Below are positions 56,165 to 64,000 of a stretch of DNA of 64,000 nucleotides, piece by piece. The position numbers were made by a program, and so were the translations under genes. Under the pieces are notes generated by a model. It was not told the origin of the DNA. It did not search any database and saw only the letters and a program-made list of their open reading frames with translations. The DNA is from Nocardia aurantiaca (lineage in GTDB: Bacteria; Actinomycetota; Actinomycetes; Mycobacteriales; Mycobacteriaceae): NCBI RefSeq assembly GCF_009708175.1, contig NZ_WMBB01000001.1, forward strand, positions 744,001-808,000. The letters are read 5' to 3'. Positions within the stretch are counted from its first letter, which is position 1; each line of letters begins with the position of its first letter.

Positions 56165-56352
56165 TGTTTAATTGCCTCCGCTTCGCACCGGTCGTTCACG
56201 GCCCCGGTGACCCCGATTCTTCTCCGCTCCTCCAAGGCGCAGGCCTATGGAGCCGTTCGCTCCCCGCTCCGTCAGTCCACGGGCGGGCCGCGAACCTTCG
56301 GGCGGTTCATCCTGTCAGCATTGAACAGAGTCCTCGAAGGAGCTCCCACGCC

Positions 56353-57435
<1,083 letters not shown>

Positions 57436-57447
57436 GTCCGGGGGTCA

Positions 57448-57894
57448 GTGGGAATGCTCATCGCGCGGGTAACGGCCGAATCCATCGACGAGGTGGCGTC
57501 GCTGCGGTACGCGCTGTGGCCGGTATCGGACGAGGCGGAGCATCGCGCGGAGTTGGTGGAGCTGGCCGACAGCCCCGACGCCGTCGTCCTGGTCGCGCGC
57601 ACCGAGGCCGGGGAACCCGTCGGATATGCCGAGGCGAGCATCCGCCGCGATTACGTGAATGGCTGCGATACGTCGCCGGTGGCCTTCCTGGAAGGCATTT
57701 TCGTGGCTCCCGGGCACCGGCTGCACGGCATCGCGAGCGCGCTCTGCGGCGCGGTCGAGGAGTGGGCGCGTGCGGTCGGCTGCACCGAACTCGGTTCGGA
57801 CGCGTTGCTGGAGAACGCCGTCGCGCACCGCTTCCACCAGGCCAAGGGTTTCGAGGAGCGCGAGCGAGTGGTGTACTACCGCAAACGGCTCTAG
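57448..57894 (+). CDS. GNAT acetyltransferase, AAC(6')-like
   Basis: 148 residues of a GNAT fold. The acetyl-CoA loop is reduced but visible (APGHRLHGIASAL near 92). The sequence closely follows the AAC(6')-I type: LRYALWP near 20, EASIRRDYVNGCDTSPVAFLEG near 66 and the terminal GFEERERVVYYRK. Members of this type acetylate the 6'-amino group of aminoglycosides; chromosomal copies may have other natural substrates. Start GTG at 57448 or ATG at 57454. It sits between prfA and prmC, 12 bases after prfA. Confidence 0.8.
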   Translation: MGMLIARVTAESIDEVASLRYALWPVSDEAEHRAELVELADSPDAVVLVARTEAGEPVGYAEASIRRDYVNGCDTSPVAFLEGIFVAPGHRLHGIASALCGAVEEWARAVGCTELGSDALLENAVAHRFHQAKGFEERERVVYYRKRL

Positions 57895-58008
57895 GCGCGG
57901 GACCCGCCGCCGCACCCGAGGCCTGTCGACGTGCGCGAGGTTGGGCGGGAGCCATTTCGGACAAACAGTTTCGTGCGAGCATGTGCGTGGGGAGAAAGGC
58001 AGCGAATC

Positions 58009-58887
58009 GTGAGTCGTGCACCGTTGCGCCCGGCCATCCGAGAGGCCGTCGAGATCCTGGCGAGCGCCGGGGTCCACAGCCCACAGGCGGACGCGGAACA
58101 CCTTGCGGCACATGTGCTGGGCGTCGACCGCGGTCGCCTGGCGCTCATGCCCATGCTCACCCCCGACCAGCTGGAGGAATACCGCAAGCTGATCGCCAGA
58201 CGCACGGAACGCGTTCCGCTGCAACACCTCACGGGCACCGCCGCCATGGGCGAGATCGACCTCGCGGTCGGCCCCGGCGTCTTCGTCCCGCGCCCGGAGA
58301 CGGAGTTGCTGTTCGCCTGGGCCCTGGCCGAGCTCGAAGAGGTCGGTCATGAGCACCAGCCCATCGTCGTGGACCTGTGCGCCGGTTCCGGGGCGCTCGC
58401 GCTGGCCATCGCCCACGCCCGCCCGGATGTCCGGGTGCATGCCGTCGAACTCGACGCCGAGGCCCTTGCCTGGGCCCGCCGCAATGCCCTGCGACTGGCC
58501 GACGAGGGCGACACCCCCATCGACCTGCACGCGGGCGACGTCACCGACCCGGCCGTCCTCGAGCACCTCAACGGCAAGGTGGATGTGGTCGTCTCCAACC
58601 CGCCGTATATCCCCGAGGACGCCCAGCTCGACCCCGAGGTGATCGACCACGATCCGCACCGCGCGTTGTTCGGTGGTCCCGACGGCTTGGAGGTCATCCG
58701 TCCCATGGTCGGCACCATCGCCCGTCTCCTGCGCGGGAACGGGTCGGCCGCAGTCGAACACGACGACACCAACGGCTCCGGCGTGGCCGCCCTCCTCACC
58801 GCCCACGGCGGCTTCGCCGACATCGCCGAGCATCCCGACCTCGCCGGGAAACCCCGTTTCGTGGTCGCCCGCCGCACCGCCGACTGA
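58009..58887 (+). CDS. prmC: release factor glutamine methyltransferase
   Basis: A 292-residue N5-glutamine methylase for the GGQ motif of release factors. The N-terminal helical domain (to about 75) precedes the SAM domain: PRPETELL near 90, VDLCAGSGALALAIA near 118 and the catalytic NPPYIPEDA near 190. The GTG at 58009 is chosen with GGAGAAAGG upstream; the frame extends further. It is normally next to prfA; here an acetyltransferase gene is between them. Confidence 0.94.
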   Translation: MSRAPLRPAIREAVEILASAGVHSPQADAEHLAAHVLGVDRGRLALMPMLTPDQLEEYRKLIARRTERVPLQHLTGTAAMGEIDLAVGPGVFVPRPETELLFAWALAELEEVGHEHQPIVVDLCAGSGALALAIAHARPDVRVHAVELDAEALAWARRNALRLADEGDTPIDLHAGDVTDPAVLEHLNGKVDVVVSNPPYIPEDAQLDPEVIDHDPHRALFGGPDGLEVIRPMVGTIARLLRGNGSAAVEHDDTNGSGVAALLTAHGGFADIAEHPDLAGKPRFVVARRTAD

Positions 58888-58908
58888 CGGCTGTGCGGCG
58901 CTGCCCGA

Positions 58909-59202
58909 CTATTCGGGGCTGCCCTCGATCTCCACGCCGTGCCAGAACGCGACGTGGCCCTCGATCTTGCGAGCCAGTGGACTCGGCTTCGGGTAGTACC
59001 AGGCCGCGTCCGGATTCTGTTTCCCGTCGACCGTGACGGTGTAATAGCTCGCAATGCCCTTCCACGGGCACACCGTGTGATGGGAGCTCTCCGTGAAGTA
59101 CTCACGCTCGAGCGAATCCGCCGGGAAATAATGATTCCCCTCGAGCTCCACGGTCTGCGGAGCCTCGGCGATGACCGTTCCGTTCCAGATCGCACGCATC
59201 AT
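58909..59202 (-). CDS. DUF427 domain protein
   Basis: 97 residues, one complete DUF427 domain: MRAIWNGTVIAEA at the start, HYFPADSLEREYF near 25, CPWKGIASYYTV near 46 and the late AAWYYPKPSPLA. The fold is a small beta barrel of unknown function. GGAGG precedes the double ATG. It is the only leftward gene in the housekeeping run. Confidence 0.88.
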   Translation of the reverse strand: MMRAIWNGTVIAEAPQTVELEGNHYFPADSLEREYFTESSHHTVCPWKGIASYYTVTVDGKQNPDAAWYYPKPSPLARKIEGHVAFWHGVEIEGSPE

Positions 59203-59669
59203 GTCCCGTGCCTCCTTCGTCCCCCCGAGCCTACGTTCGCCCCGCTTCCCTGTAACGCGTACACGAAGCGTCGATCCCGCGAATTCAGGCGCCGCCCCGT
59301 GCCGATGCGCATAGCGACTTGGCGCACAGCCCGGACGTAAGGGCCCTTGCCAGCGCTTGCCGGTTGGAGGACAGCGCATCGTGGCCTTGCCGGATCGAGG
59401 TTCGCGGCGGTTGTCGGACCGGATTTCGCGGCCGTTGCGGGATTTGAGGTCGCGGTGGTTGCGGGATTGGGCCCGAGGACTGCCGGTTCGGGGTTTCGCG
59501 GCTGCCCGCGGCATCGGCCTTGGACGCCCTGGTCGGGGGGCGAGGCCTCGGGTCCCGGCGAGACTGGGGGCTCGAATGCCTTGTCGGGGGTTCGGAGACG
59601 CAGCCCCCGGGAATCCCGGGGTTTCAGGGGCTTGCCCCTGAGAGCCTTCGAGAGTTGATCCGTGCCAAG
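59203..59669. other. 467-base region with tandem repeats
   Basis: No supported gene; one long frame (59347-59658) is an effect of the repeats and lacks a ribosome site. The region holds the 24-base tandem repeat (separate entry) and further G-rich and CCCCC-rich short dyads near 59600-59640 (CCCGGGAATCCCGGGG, CAGGGGCTTGCCCCTG). Confidence 0.5.
59401..59472. repeat. three imperfect 24-base tandem repeats
   Basis: Units begin TTCGCGGCGGTTGTCGG (59401), TTCGCGGCCGTTGCGGG (59425) and GTCGCGGTGGTTGCGGG (59449). The second and third differ at few positions; the first is more diverged. There is a related TTTCGCGGCTGCC about 60 bases later. Confidence 0.7.
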
Positions 59670-60344
59670 ATGTCAGCCGTGAGTACCGTCTACGACTGTG
59701 CCGATCCCGACTCCCGCGCCGCCGGTCTGAGTGCCGCGCGCAGCACGCTGAAGTCCGGGCGGTTGGCCGTCATTCCGACCGACACGCTCTACGGACTCGC
59801 CGCCGACGCGTTCGACAGCCAGGCGGTGAGCGCGCTGCTGGCCGCCAAGCGCCGCGGTCGGGACATGCCGGTGCCGGTGCTGGTCGGGTCGTGGAACACC
59901 ATCGACGGGCTGGTCTTCTCGGTGCGCCCGCAGGCCCGCGAGCTGATCCGAGCCTTCTGGCCGGGCGGGCTGAGTCTGGTTGTGCAGCAGGCTCCTTCGC
60001 TGGCGTGGGATCTGGGTGACGCGCGCGGCACGGTGATGCTGCGCATGCCGCTGCACCCGGTCGCCCTGGAGCTGCTGCGCGAGGTGGGTCCGCTGGCGGT
60101 GTCGAGCGCGAACGTCTCCGGGCAGCCGCCCGCCACCACGGTGGCCGAGGCGCAGGCGCAGCTGGGCGATCTGGTCGGGGTGTACCTCGACGGCGGCCCC
60201 GCCGATCACGCGGTGGCCTCCACCATCGTCGACCTGACCGCGGACGCCCCGCGCATCCTGCGCGAGGGCGCGGTGCCGGTGGAGAAGATCGCGGAGGTGC
60301 TCGGCATGTCGCCCGAGGAGCTCCGCCAGGCGGGCGCGCGGTGA
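59670..60344 (+). CDS. L-threonylcarbamoyladenylate synthase (Sua5/YrdC/TsaC type)
   Basis: 224 residues: the YrdC domain alone, without the C-terminal Sua5 extension. It uses threonine, bicarbonate and ATP to make the intermediate for t6A in ANN-decoding tRNAs. Characteristic parts: the opening KSGRLAVIPTDTLYGLAADA near 29, KRRGRDMPVPVLVG near 60, and SSANVSGQPPATT near 150. The ATG at 59670 or the GTG three codons later are both possible starts. It precedes wecA by 11 bases. Confidence 0.92.
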   Translation: MSAVSTVYDCADPDSRAAGLSAARSTLKSGRLAVIPTDTLYGLAADAFDSQAVSALLAAKRRGRDMPVPVLVGSWNTIDGLVFSVRPQARELIRAFWPGGLSLVVQQAPSLAWDLGDARGTVMLRMPLHPVALELLREVGPLAVSSANVSGQPPATTVAEAQAQLGDLVGVYLDGGPADHAVASTIVDLTADAPRILREGAVPVEKIAEVLGMSPEELRQAGAR

Positions 60345-60355
60345 CGGCCCGTTAA

Positions 60356-61552
60356 ATGCTGTTGAGTCAGGGCGTATTCAGCCAGGGCGCGGTCGTCCCG
60401 CTGCGGGAGCTGCTGCTGGTGCTGCTCGCCGCCACGGTCATCGCCTACCTGACCACCGGTGGAATCCGGGTGCTGGCCATTGCCTTCGGCGCGGTGGCCA
60501 TTCCGCGCGAGCGCGACGTGCACGTGAAGCCGATTCCGCGCATGGGCGGCCTGGGCATCTATCTGGGCCTGCTGGCGGCCGTGCTGTTCGCGCACCAGCT
60601 GCCGGCGCTGCGCCGCGGATTCGACTACCCCAAGGACATTCCCGCGGTGCTGGCGGCGGCCACGCTCATCGTGCTGGTCGGCATCATCGATGACCGCTGG
60701 GGCCTGGACTGGTTGACCAAGCTGGTCGGCCAGATCACAGCGGCGGGCGTGATGGCGGTGATGGGCCTGAGCTGGGTGGCCATCTACAACCCCTTCACCA
60801 ACGAGACCGTGGTTCTGGATCCGCTGCAGGGCGGTCTGGTGACGGTGGGCATCACGGTGACGGTGGTGAACGCCATGAATTTCGTGGACGGCCTGGACGG
60901 ATTGGCCGCGGGCCTCGGCTTCATCGCGGCCGTGGCGGTTTTCGTGTTCACGGTGGGTTTGCTCTACGAGGTGGGCGGTTCCACCGACACCTATCCGCCC
61001 GCGCTGCTGGCCGCGGCGCTGGCCGGAGCCTGCCTGGGATTTCTTCCGCACAATTTTTCCCCGGCCCGTATTTTCATGGGCGATACCGGATCCATGCTCA
61101 TCGGGTTGATGCTGGCCGCGGTGTCCACGGGCGCCTCCGGGCGAATTCCGCTGCAGGGTTACGGCCCGCGCGACATTGTGGGTCTGCTGTCGCCGCTGTT
61201 GCTGGTGGGCGCGGTGATGTTCATTCCGGTACTTGATCTTGTTTTGGCCGTGGTCCGCCGAGTTCGAGCGGGTGTGAGTTTTTCCACTCCGGACAAAATG
61301 CATCTGCATCACCGTTTGCTGCAGATCGGGCATTCGCAGCGCCGGGTGGTATTGGTGATCTATCTCTGGGTGAGCGTCCTCGCATTCGCCGCGGTCGGCA
61401 CCTCGCTGATCTCGGACCGGCGCATGGTGGTGCTGTTGTTCGCGGCGGGACTGGTTTTCGCGCTGATCGTCACCGCGGTGCCGTCGTGGCGGGAATTGAA
61501 GATCAACTCGGCGCGCAAACCGCCCCGAAGCCGCGATCACGCCGCCGGGTAG
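60356..61552 (+). CDS. wecA: decaprenyl/undecaprenyl-phosphate GlcNAc-1-phosphate transferase
   Basis: A 398-residue MraY/WecA-family membrane enzyme with about 11 transmembrane segments. The aspartate pair GIIDDRWG near residue 110, the NFVDGLDGLAAG near 178 and the HIHHRLLQ-like MHLHHRLLQIGHS near 310 are its active-site loops. In mycobacteria the homologue starts arabinogalactan linker-unit synthesis. It begins 11 bases after the tRNA-modification gene. Confidence 0.94.
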   Translation: MLLSQGVFSQGAVVPLRELLLVLLAATVIAYLTTGGIRVLAIAFGAVAIPRERDVHVKPIPRMGGLGIYLGLLAAVLFAHQLPALRRGFDYPKDIPAVLAAATLIVLVGIIDDRWGLDWLTKLVGQITAAGVMAVMGLSWVAIYNPFTNETVVLDPLQGGLVTVGITVTVVNAMNFVDGLDGLAAGLGFIAAVAVFVFTVGLLYEVGGSTDTYPPALLAAALAGACLGFLPHNFSPARIFMGDTGSMLIGLMLAAVSTGASGRIPLQGYGPRDIVGLLSPLLLVGAVMFIPVLDLVLAVVRRVRAGVSFSTPDKMHLHHRLLQIGHSQRRVVLVIYLWVSVLAFAAVGTSLISDRRMVVLLFAAGLVFALIVTAVPSWRELKINSARKPPRSRDHAAG

Positions 61553-61563
61553 AGTTGCTGACC

Positions 61564-61992
61564 GTGAGCACGCCTTCCGATCCCGGTCCCGACGCCCCGC
61601 TGCGCGCGGCACTGCGCTATGGCATCGCCGGTTTGGCTGTGCTGGTTGTGGTTTCGGCCATCCTGTCGACCGTCTTCGCGGGCCTGCCCGGCCTGTGGGG
61701 CGCGCTGATCGGCGCCGCCCTGGGTGGCGCCTTCATCCTCACCACGGCCGCCGCGGTGCTGTTCAGCGCCAAGATCGAATCCGGCCTGCAGGGCATCGTG
61801 CTGCTCGGCAGCTGGGTCGGAAAGCTGCTGCTGACAGTGATTGTCGTCGCGGTCCTGCAGCAGTACGACTTCTACAGCCGCGGCGCGCTGTTCTGCACCG
61901 TGGTCGGTGCGCTGCTCGTGGTGCTCGGCGCGGAGACGTACGGGCTTCTGCGCCAACGCGTTCCGACCGTGCAGGTGGACCGCGACCTGTAG
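61564..61992 (+). CDS. AtpI-like membrane protein preceding ATP synthase
   Basis: 142 residues with four transmembrane segments and a short N-terminal tail. It takes the place of the conserved mycobacterial gene between wecA and atpB and resembles ATP synthase protein I, which assists assembly of the c-ring. Start is the GTG at 61564, 11 bases after wecA. A hairpin follows at 62013-62046. Confidence 0.82.
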   Translation: MSTPSDPGPDAPLRAALRYGIAGLAVLVVVSAILSTVFAGLPGLWGALIGAALGGAFILTTAAAVLFSAKIESGLQGIVLLGSWVGKLLLTVIVVAVLQQYDFYSRGALFCTVVGALLVVLGAETYGLLRQRVPTVQVDRDL

Positions 61993-62357
61993 CCGGACAC
62001 CGGCCCTGTGACCTCGCGAAACACCGTTCATCACGTGTTTCCGCGACCCCCTACGCAATGTCGTAGATAACTTGATAAACTCTTTACCTGTAGCCAACCG
62101 AATCAACAGGGGGGTCATCCGAGACCCGCTCGAGAGCAGGTTATGCTTACAGCCGTACCGGGCCCTTCGGGTCACGGTTCTGCACCGTCGACGATGTCGC
62201 CGACGCGCGTACAGACGCCAGGGCGTGACTGCCACAGCTGCTGACGAACTTCGAGCCGACCTGAGTCGACCCACCAGATCGTCAATGTCCGATCGAACCG
62301 CAGGAGAAGACTATCTCCTGCGGCCGACCACGGGAGAGAACGCTGAGCGTCACCATT
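61993..62357 (+). promoter_or_regulatory. 365-base leader region before atpB
   Basis: GAAACAC (62018-62024) and GTGTTTC (62035-62041) form the core of a hairpin after the AtpI-like gene. CTACG/CGTAG follows, then an AT-rich stretch (TAGATAACTTGATAAACTC, about 62064-62082) which is the best promoter candidate. A perfect 10-base stem CCGCAGGAGA/TCTCCTGCGG (62298-62323, loop 6) lies just before the atpB ribosome site. No gene is supported. Confidence 0.55.
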
Positions 62358-63134
62358 TTGGCGGGCGAGTTCCACGCGCCGTCACTCAACGACTTCTTCC
62401 CTCCAGCAGTGCTGTTCGAGGGGACGCCTTTCGAGCTCGACCGTTTGATGCTCATTCGCATCCTGATGTCGGCCGTTCTCGTGATCGTCATGCTCGCGGC
62501 TTTCCGTCGCCCGCAGCTGGTTCCGCGCGGTCTGCAGAATGTCGCGGAATCCGGTCTGGTGTTCGTCAAGGAACAGATCTGCGACGAGGTGCTGGGCAAG
62601 GAATCGGGTAGGAAGTTCTTCCCGCTGATCGCGTCGATCTTCTTCGCCGTGCTGTTCCTGAACATCTCGGGTGTTATTCCGGGTCTGAACATCTCGTCGA
62701 ACGCGCGAATCGGCATGCCGCTGGTGCTGGCGGTCGTCGCCTACATCACCTTCAACTATGTGGGCATCAAGAAGTACGGCTTCCTGAAATACATGCGCTC
62801 GTCCATCGTGGTGCCGAATGTGCCGCCCGCGCTGCATGTGCTGCTGATCCCGATCGAGTTCATCTCGACCTTCGTGCTGCGCCCGTTCACGCTGACCGTC
62901 CGTCTCATGGCGAACATGCTGGCAGGCCACATCATGTTGGTGCTGTTCTTCAGTGCCACCCAGTTCTTCCTGTTCGATGCCGTCAGTTGGATGAAGGTGT
63001 TCTCGCCGTTCTCGCTGCTCGCGGGCTTCGGCTTCACCCTCTTCGAGCTCCTGGTGGTCTTCTTGCAGGCGTACGTGTTCGCGCTGCTGACCGCTGTCTA
63101 CATCGGTCTGGCGCAGCACGCCGACTCCCACTGA
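62358..63134 (+). CDS. atpB: F0F1 ATP synthase subunit a
   Basis: 258 residues from a TTG at 62358. Subunit a is the proton channel; five or six transmembrane segments are visible and the essential arginine is in LTVRLMANMLAGH near residue 185. The start is not settled: GGGAGAG (62332-62338) is too far from the TTG but well placed for a CTG at 62343, which would add LSVTI to the N-terminus. First of the atpBEF genes. Confidence 0.93.
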   Translation: MAGEFHAPSLNDFFPPAVLFEGTPFELDRLMLIRILMSAVLVIVMLAAFRRPQLVPRGLQNVAESGLVFVKEQICDEVLGKESGRKFFPLIASIFFAVLFLNISGVIPGLNISSNARIGMPLVLAVVAYITFNYVGIKKYGFLKYMRSSIVVPNVPPALHVLLIPIEFISTFVLRPFTLTVRLMANMLAGHIMLVLFFSATQFFLFDAVSWMKVFSPFSLLAGFGFTLFELLVVFLQAYVFALLTAVYIGLAQHADSH

Positions 63135-63455
<321 letters not shown>

Positions 63456-63481
63456 TTCCGGCCAACGACTAGGAATCGACG

Positions 63482-64000
63482 ATGAACAGCACCTATCTGC
63501 TCGCGGCGGCTGAGGGGTCTGATGACATCAACCCGCTCATCCCCGAGCCGTATGACATTTTCTGGTCTGCGGTCGTCTTCGTCGTTATCGCCTTCGTTTT
63601 CGTCAAGTACGTCGTTCCGCGCCTGACCAAGGTGCTCGACGAGCGTTCCGAGAAGATCGAGGGCGGTATCGCCAAGGCCGAGGCCGTGCAGGCCGAGGCG
63701 CAGGCCACCCTGCAGCAGTACCAGGAGCAGTTGGCCGAGGCTCGCCTCGAGGCTGCTCGCATCCGTGAGGAGGCCCGCACCCAGGGTGCGGCCATCCTGG
63801 CGCAGATGCGTTCCGATGCGCAGGCCGAGGCCGACCGCATCGTGGCCGCCGGTCACTCGCAGCTGGACGCACAGCGCCAGCAGATCGTGACCGAGCTGCG
63901 GTCCGAGCTGGGCCGTACCGCGGTCGACCTGGCCGAGAAGATCATCGGTCAGTCGGTGGCCGACGAGGCCAAGCAGGCGGCGTCGATCGACCGGTTCCTC
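63482..64000 (+). CDS. atpF: F0F1 ATP synthase subunit b (3' end beyond the window)
   Basis: The first 173 codons are in the window; the gene continues past base 64000. A short N-terminal region precedes one transmembrane helix (about 30-48, [19 protein letters not shown]), then a long Ala/Glu/Gln-rich coiled coil (from about 55) that forms the stator stalk. TAGGAATCG precedes the ATG. It follows atpE by 26 bases. Confidence 0.95.
   Translation, partial: MNSTYLLAAAEGSDDINPLIPEPYDIFWSAVVFVVIAFVFVKYVVPRLTKVLDERSEKIEGGIAKAEAVQAEAQATLQQYQEQLAEARLEAARIREEARTQGAAILAQMRSDAQAEADRIVAAGHSQLDAQRQQIVTELRSELGRTAVDLAEKIIGQSVADEAKQAASIDRFL

Noticed and set aside
59347..59658. A 103-codon frame over the tandem repeats
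   Set aside because: Its regular Phe-Ala-Ala-Val pattern comes from the 24-base repeat; no ribosome site and it runs into the next gene's leader.

Overview
The window is high-GC actinobacterial chromosome. The run argS-lysA-hom-thrC-thrB-rho-rpmE-prfA-prmC-(Sua5)-wecA-atpI-like-atpB-atpE-atpF is the order known from Mycobacteriales. The basic Arg/Gly-rich extension of Rho, the zinc-ribbon L31, an IdeR-type iron box, a DUF6221 gene and a fused isobutyryl-CoA mutase (IcmF) together suggest a Nocardia or close relative. This is inference from gene content; no 16S gene is present.

Layout. 0-4.7 kb: a thioesterase, then the branched-chain 2-oxoacid dehydrogenase operon (E1alpha, E1beta, E2), divergent from its Lrp/AsnC-type regulator. 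4.8-9.5 kb: a BenE-like transporter, a sulfurtransferase, a methyltransferase/TetR pair, an exported HNH nuclease and a small unknown. 9.7-13.4 kb: a SNF2-family helicase followed by a SWIM zinc-finger protein. 13.7-18.6 kb: an overlapping operon of SDR, ferritin-like diiron protein, FAD-lacking monooxygenase relative and full Baeyer-Villiger-type monooxygenase, divergent from a TetR gene with a clear palindromic operator. 18.9-21 kb: an O-methyltransferase and an amidohydrolase. 21.1-30.2 kb: icmF facing the valine-degradation operon (mmsA, acyl-CoA dehydrogenase, 3-hydroxyisobutyryl-CoA hydrolase, mmsB, enoyl-CoA hydratase). 30.2-34 kb: an Hsp70-like membrane protein, a MarR regulator, tRNA-Cys, a Tat-exported phosphoesterase and an anchored unknown. 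34.1-37.9 kb: a ferric-iron ABC transporter behind an IdeR-type box. 38-41.8 kb: a secreted protein, a polytopic membrane protein, a mycothiol-type metal-binding protein and a secreted lipase. 41.8-44.7 kb: a gene-poor accessory stretch of small orphan genes ending at tRNA-Arg. 44.8-46.5 kb: a DUF305/DUF3105 pair. 46.6-64 kb: the conserved housekeeping run, into atpF, which is cut by the window edge.

How the genes connect. The dehydrogenase at the left end makes isobutyryl-CoA from valine; the operon at 24.6-30.2 kb carries it to propionyl-CoA, and IcmF interconverts isobutyryl- and n-butyryl-CoA, so the two loci form one metabolic theme. The right half couples aspartate-family amino-acid synthesis with transcription termination, translation termination, tRNA modification, envelope precursor synthesis and ATP synthase. 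The points most worth follow-up are the monooxygenase pair, the rho leader (alternative hairpins plus an overlapping small ORF), the palindromic element inside icmF, the operator arrays, and a stand-alone GreA C-terminal-domain protein in the accessory stretch.
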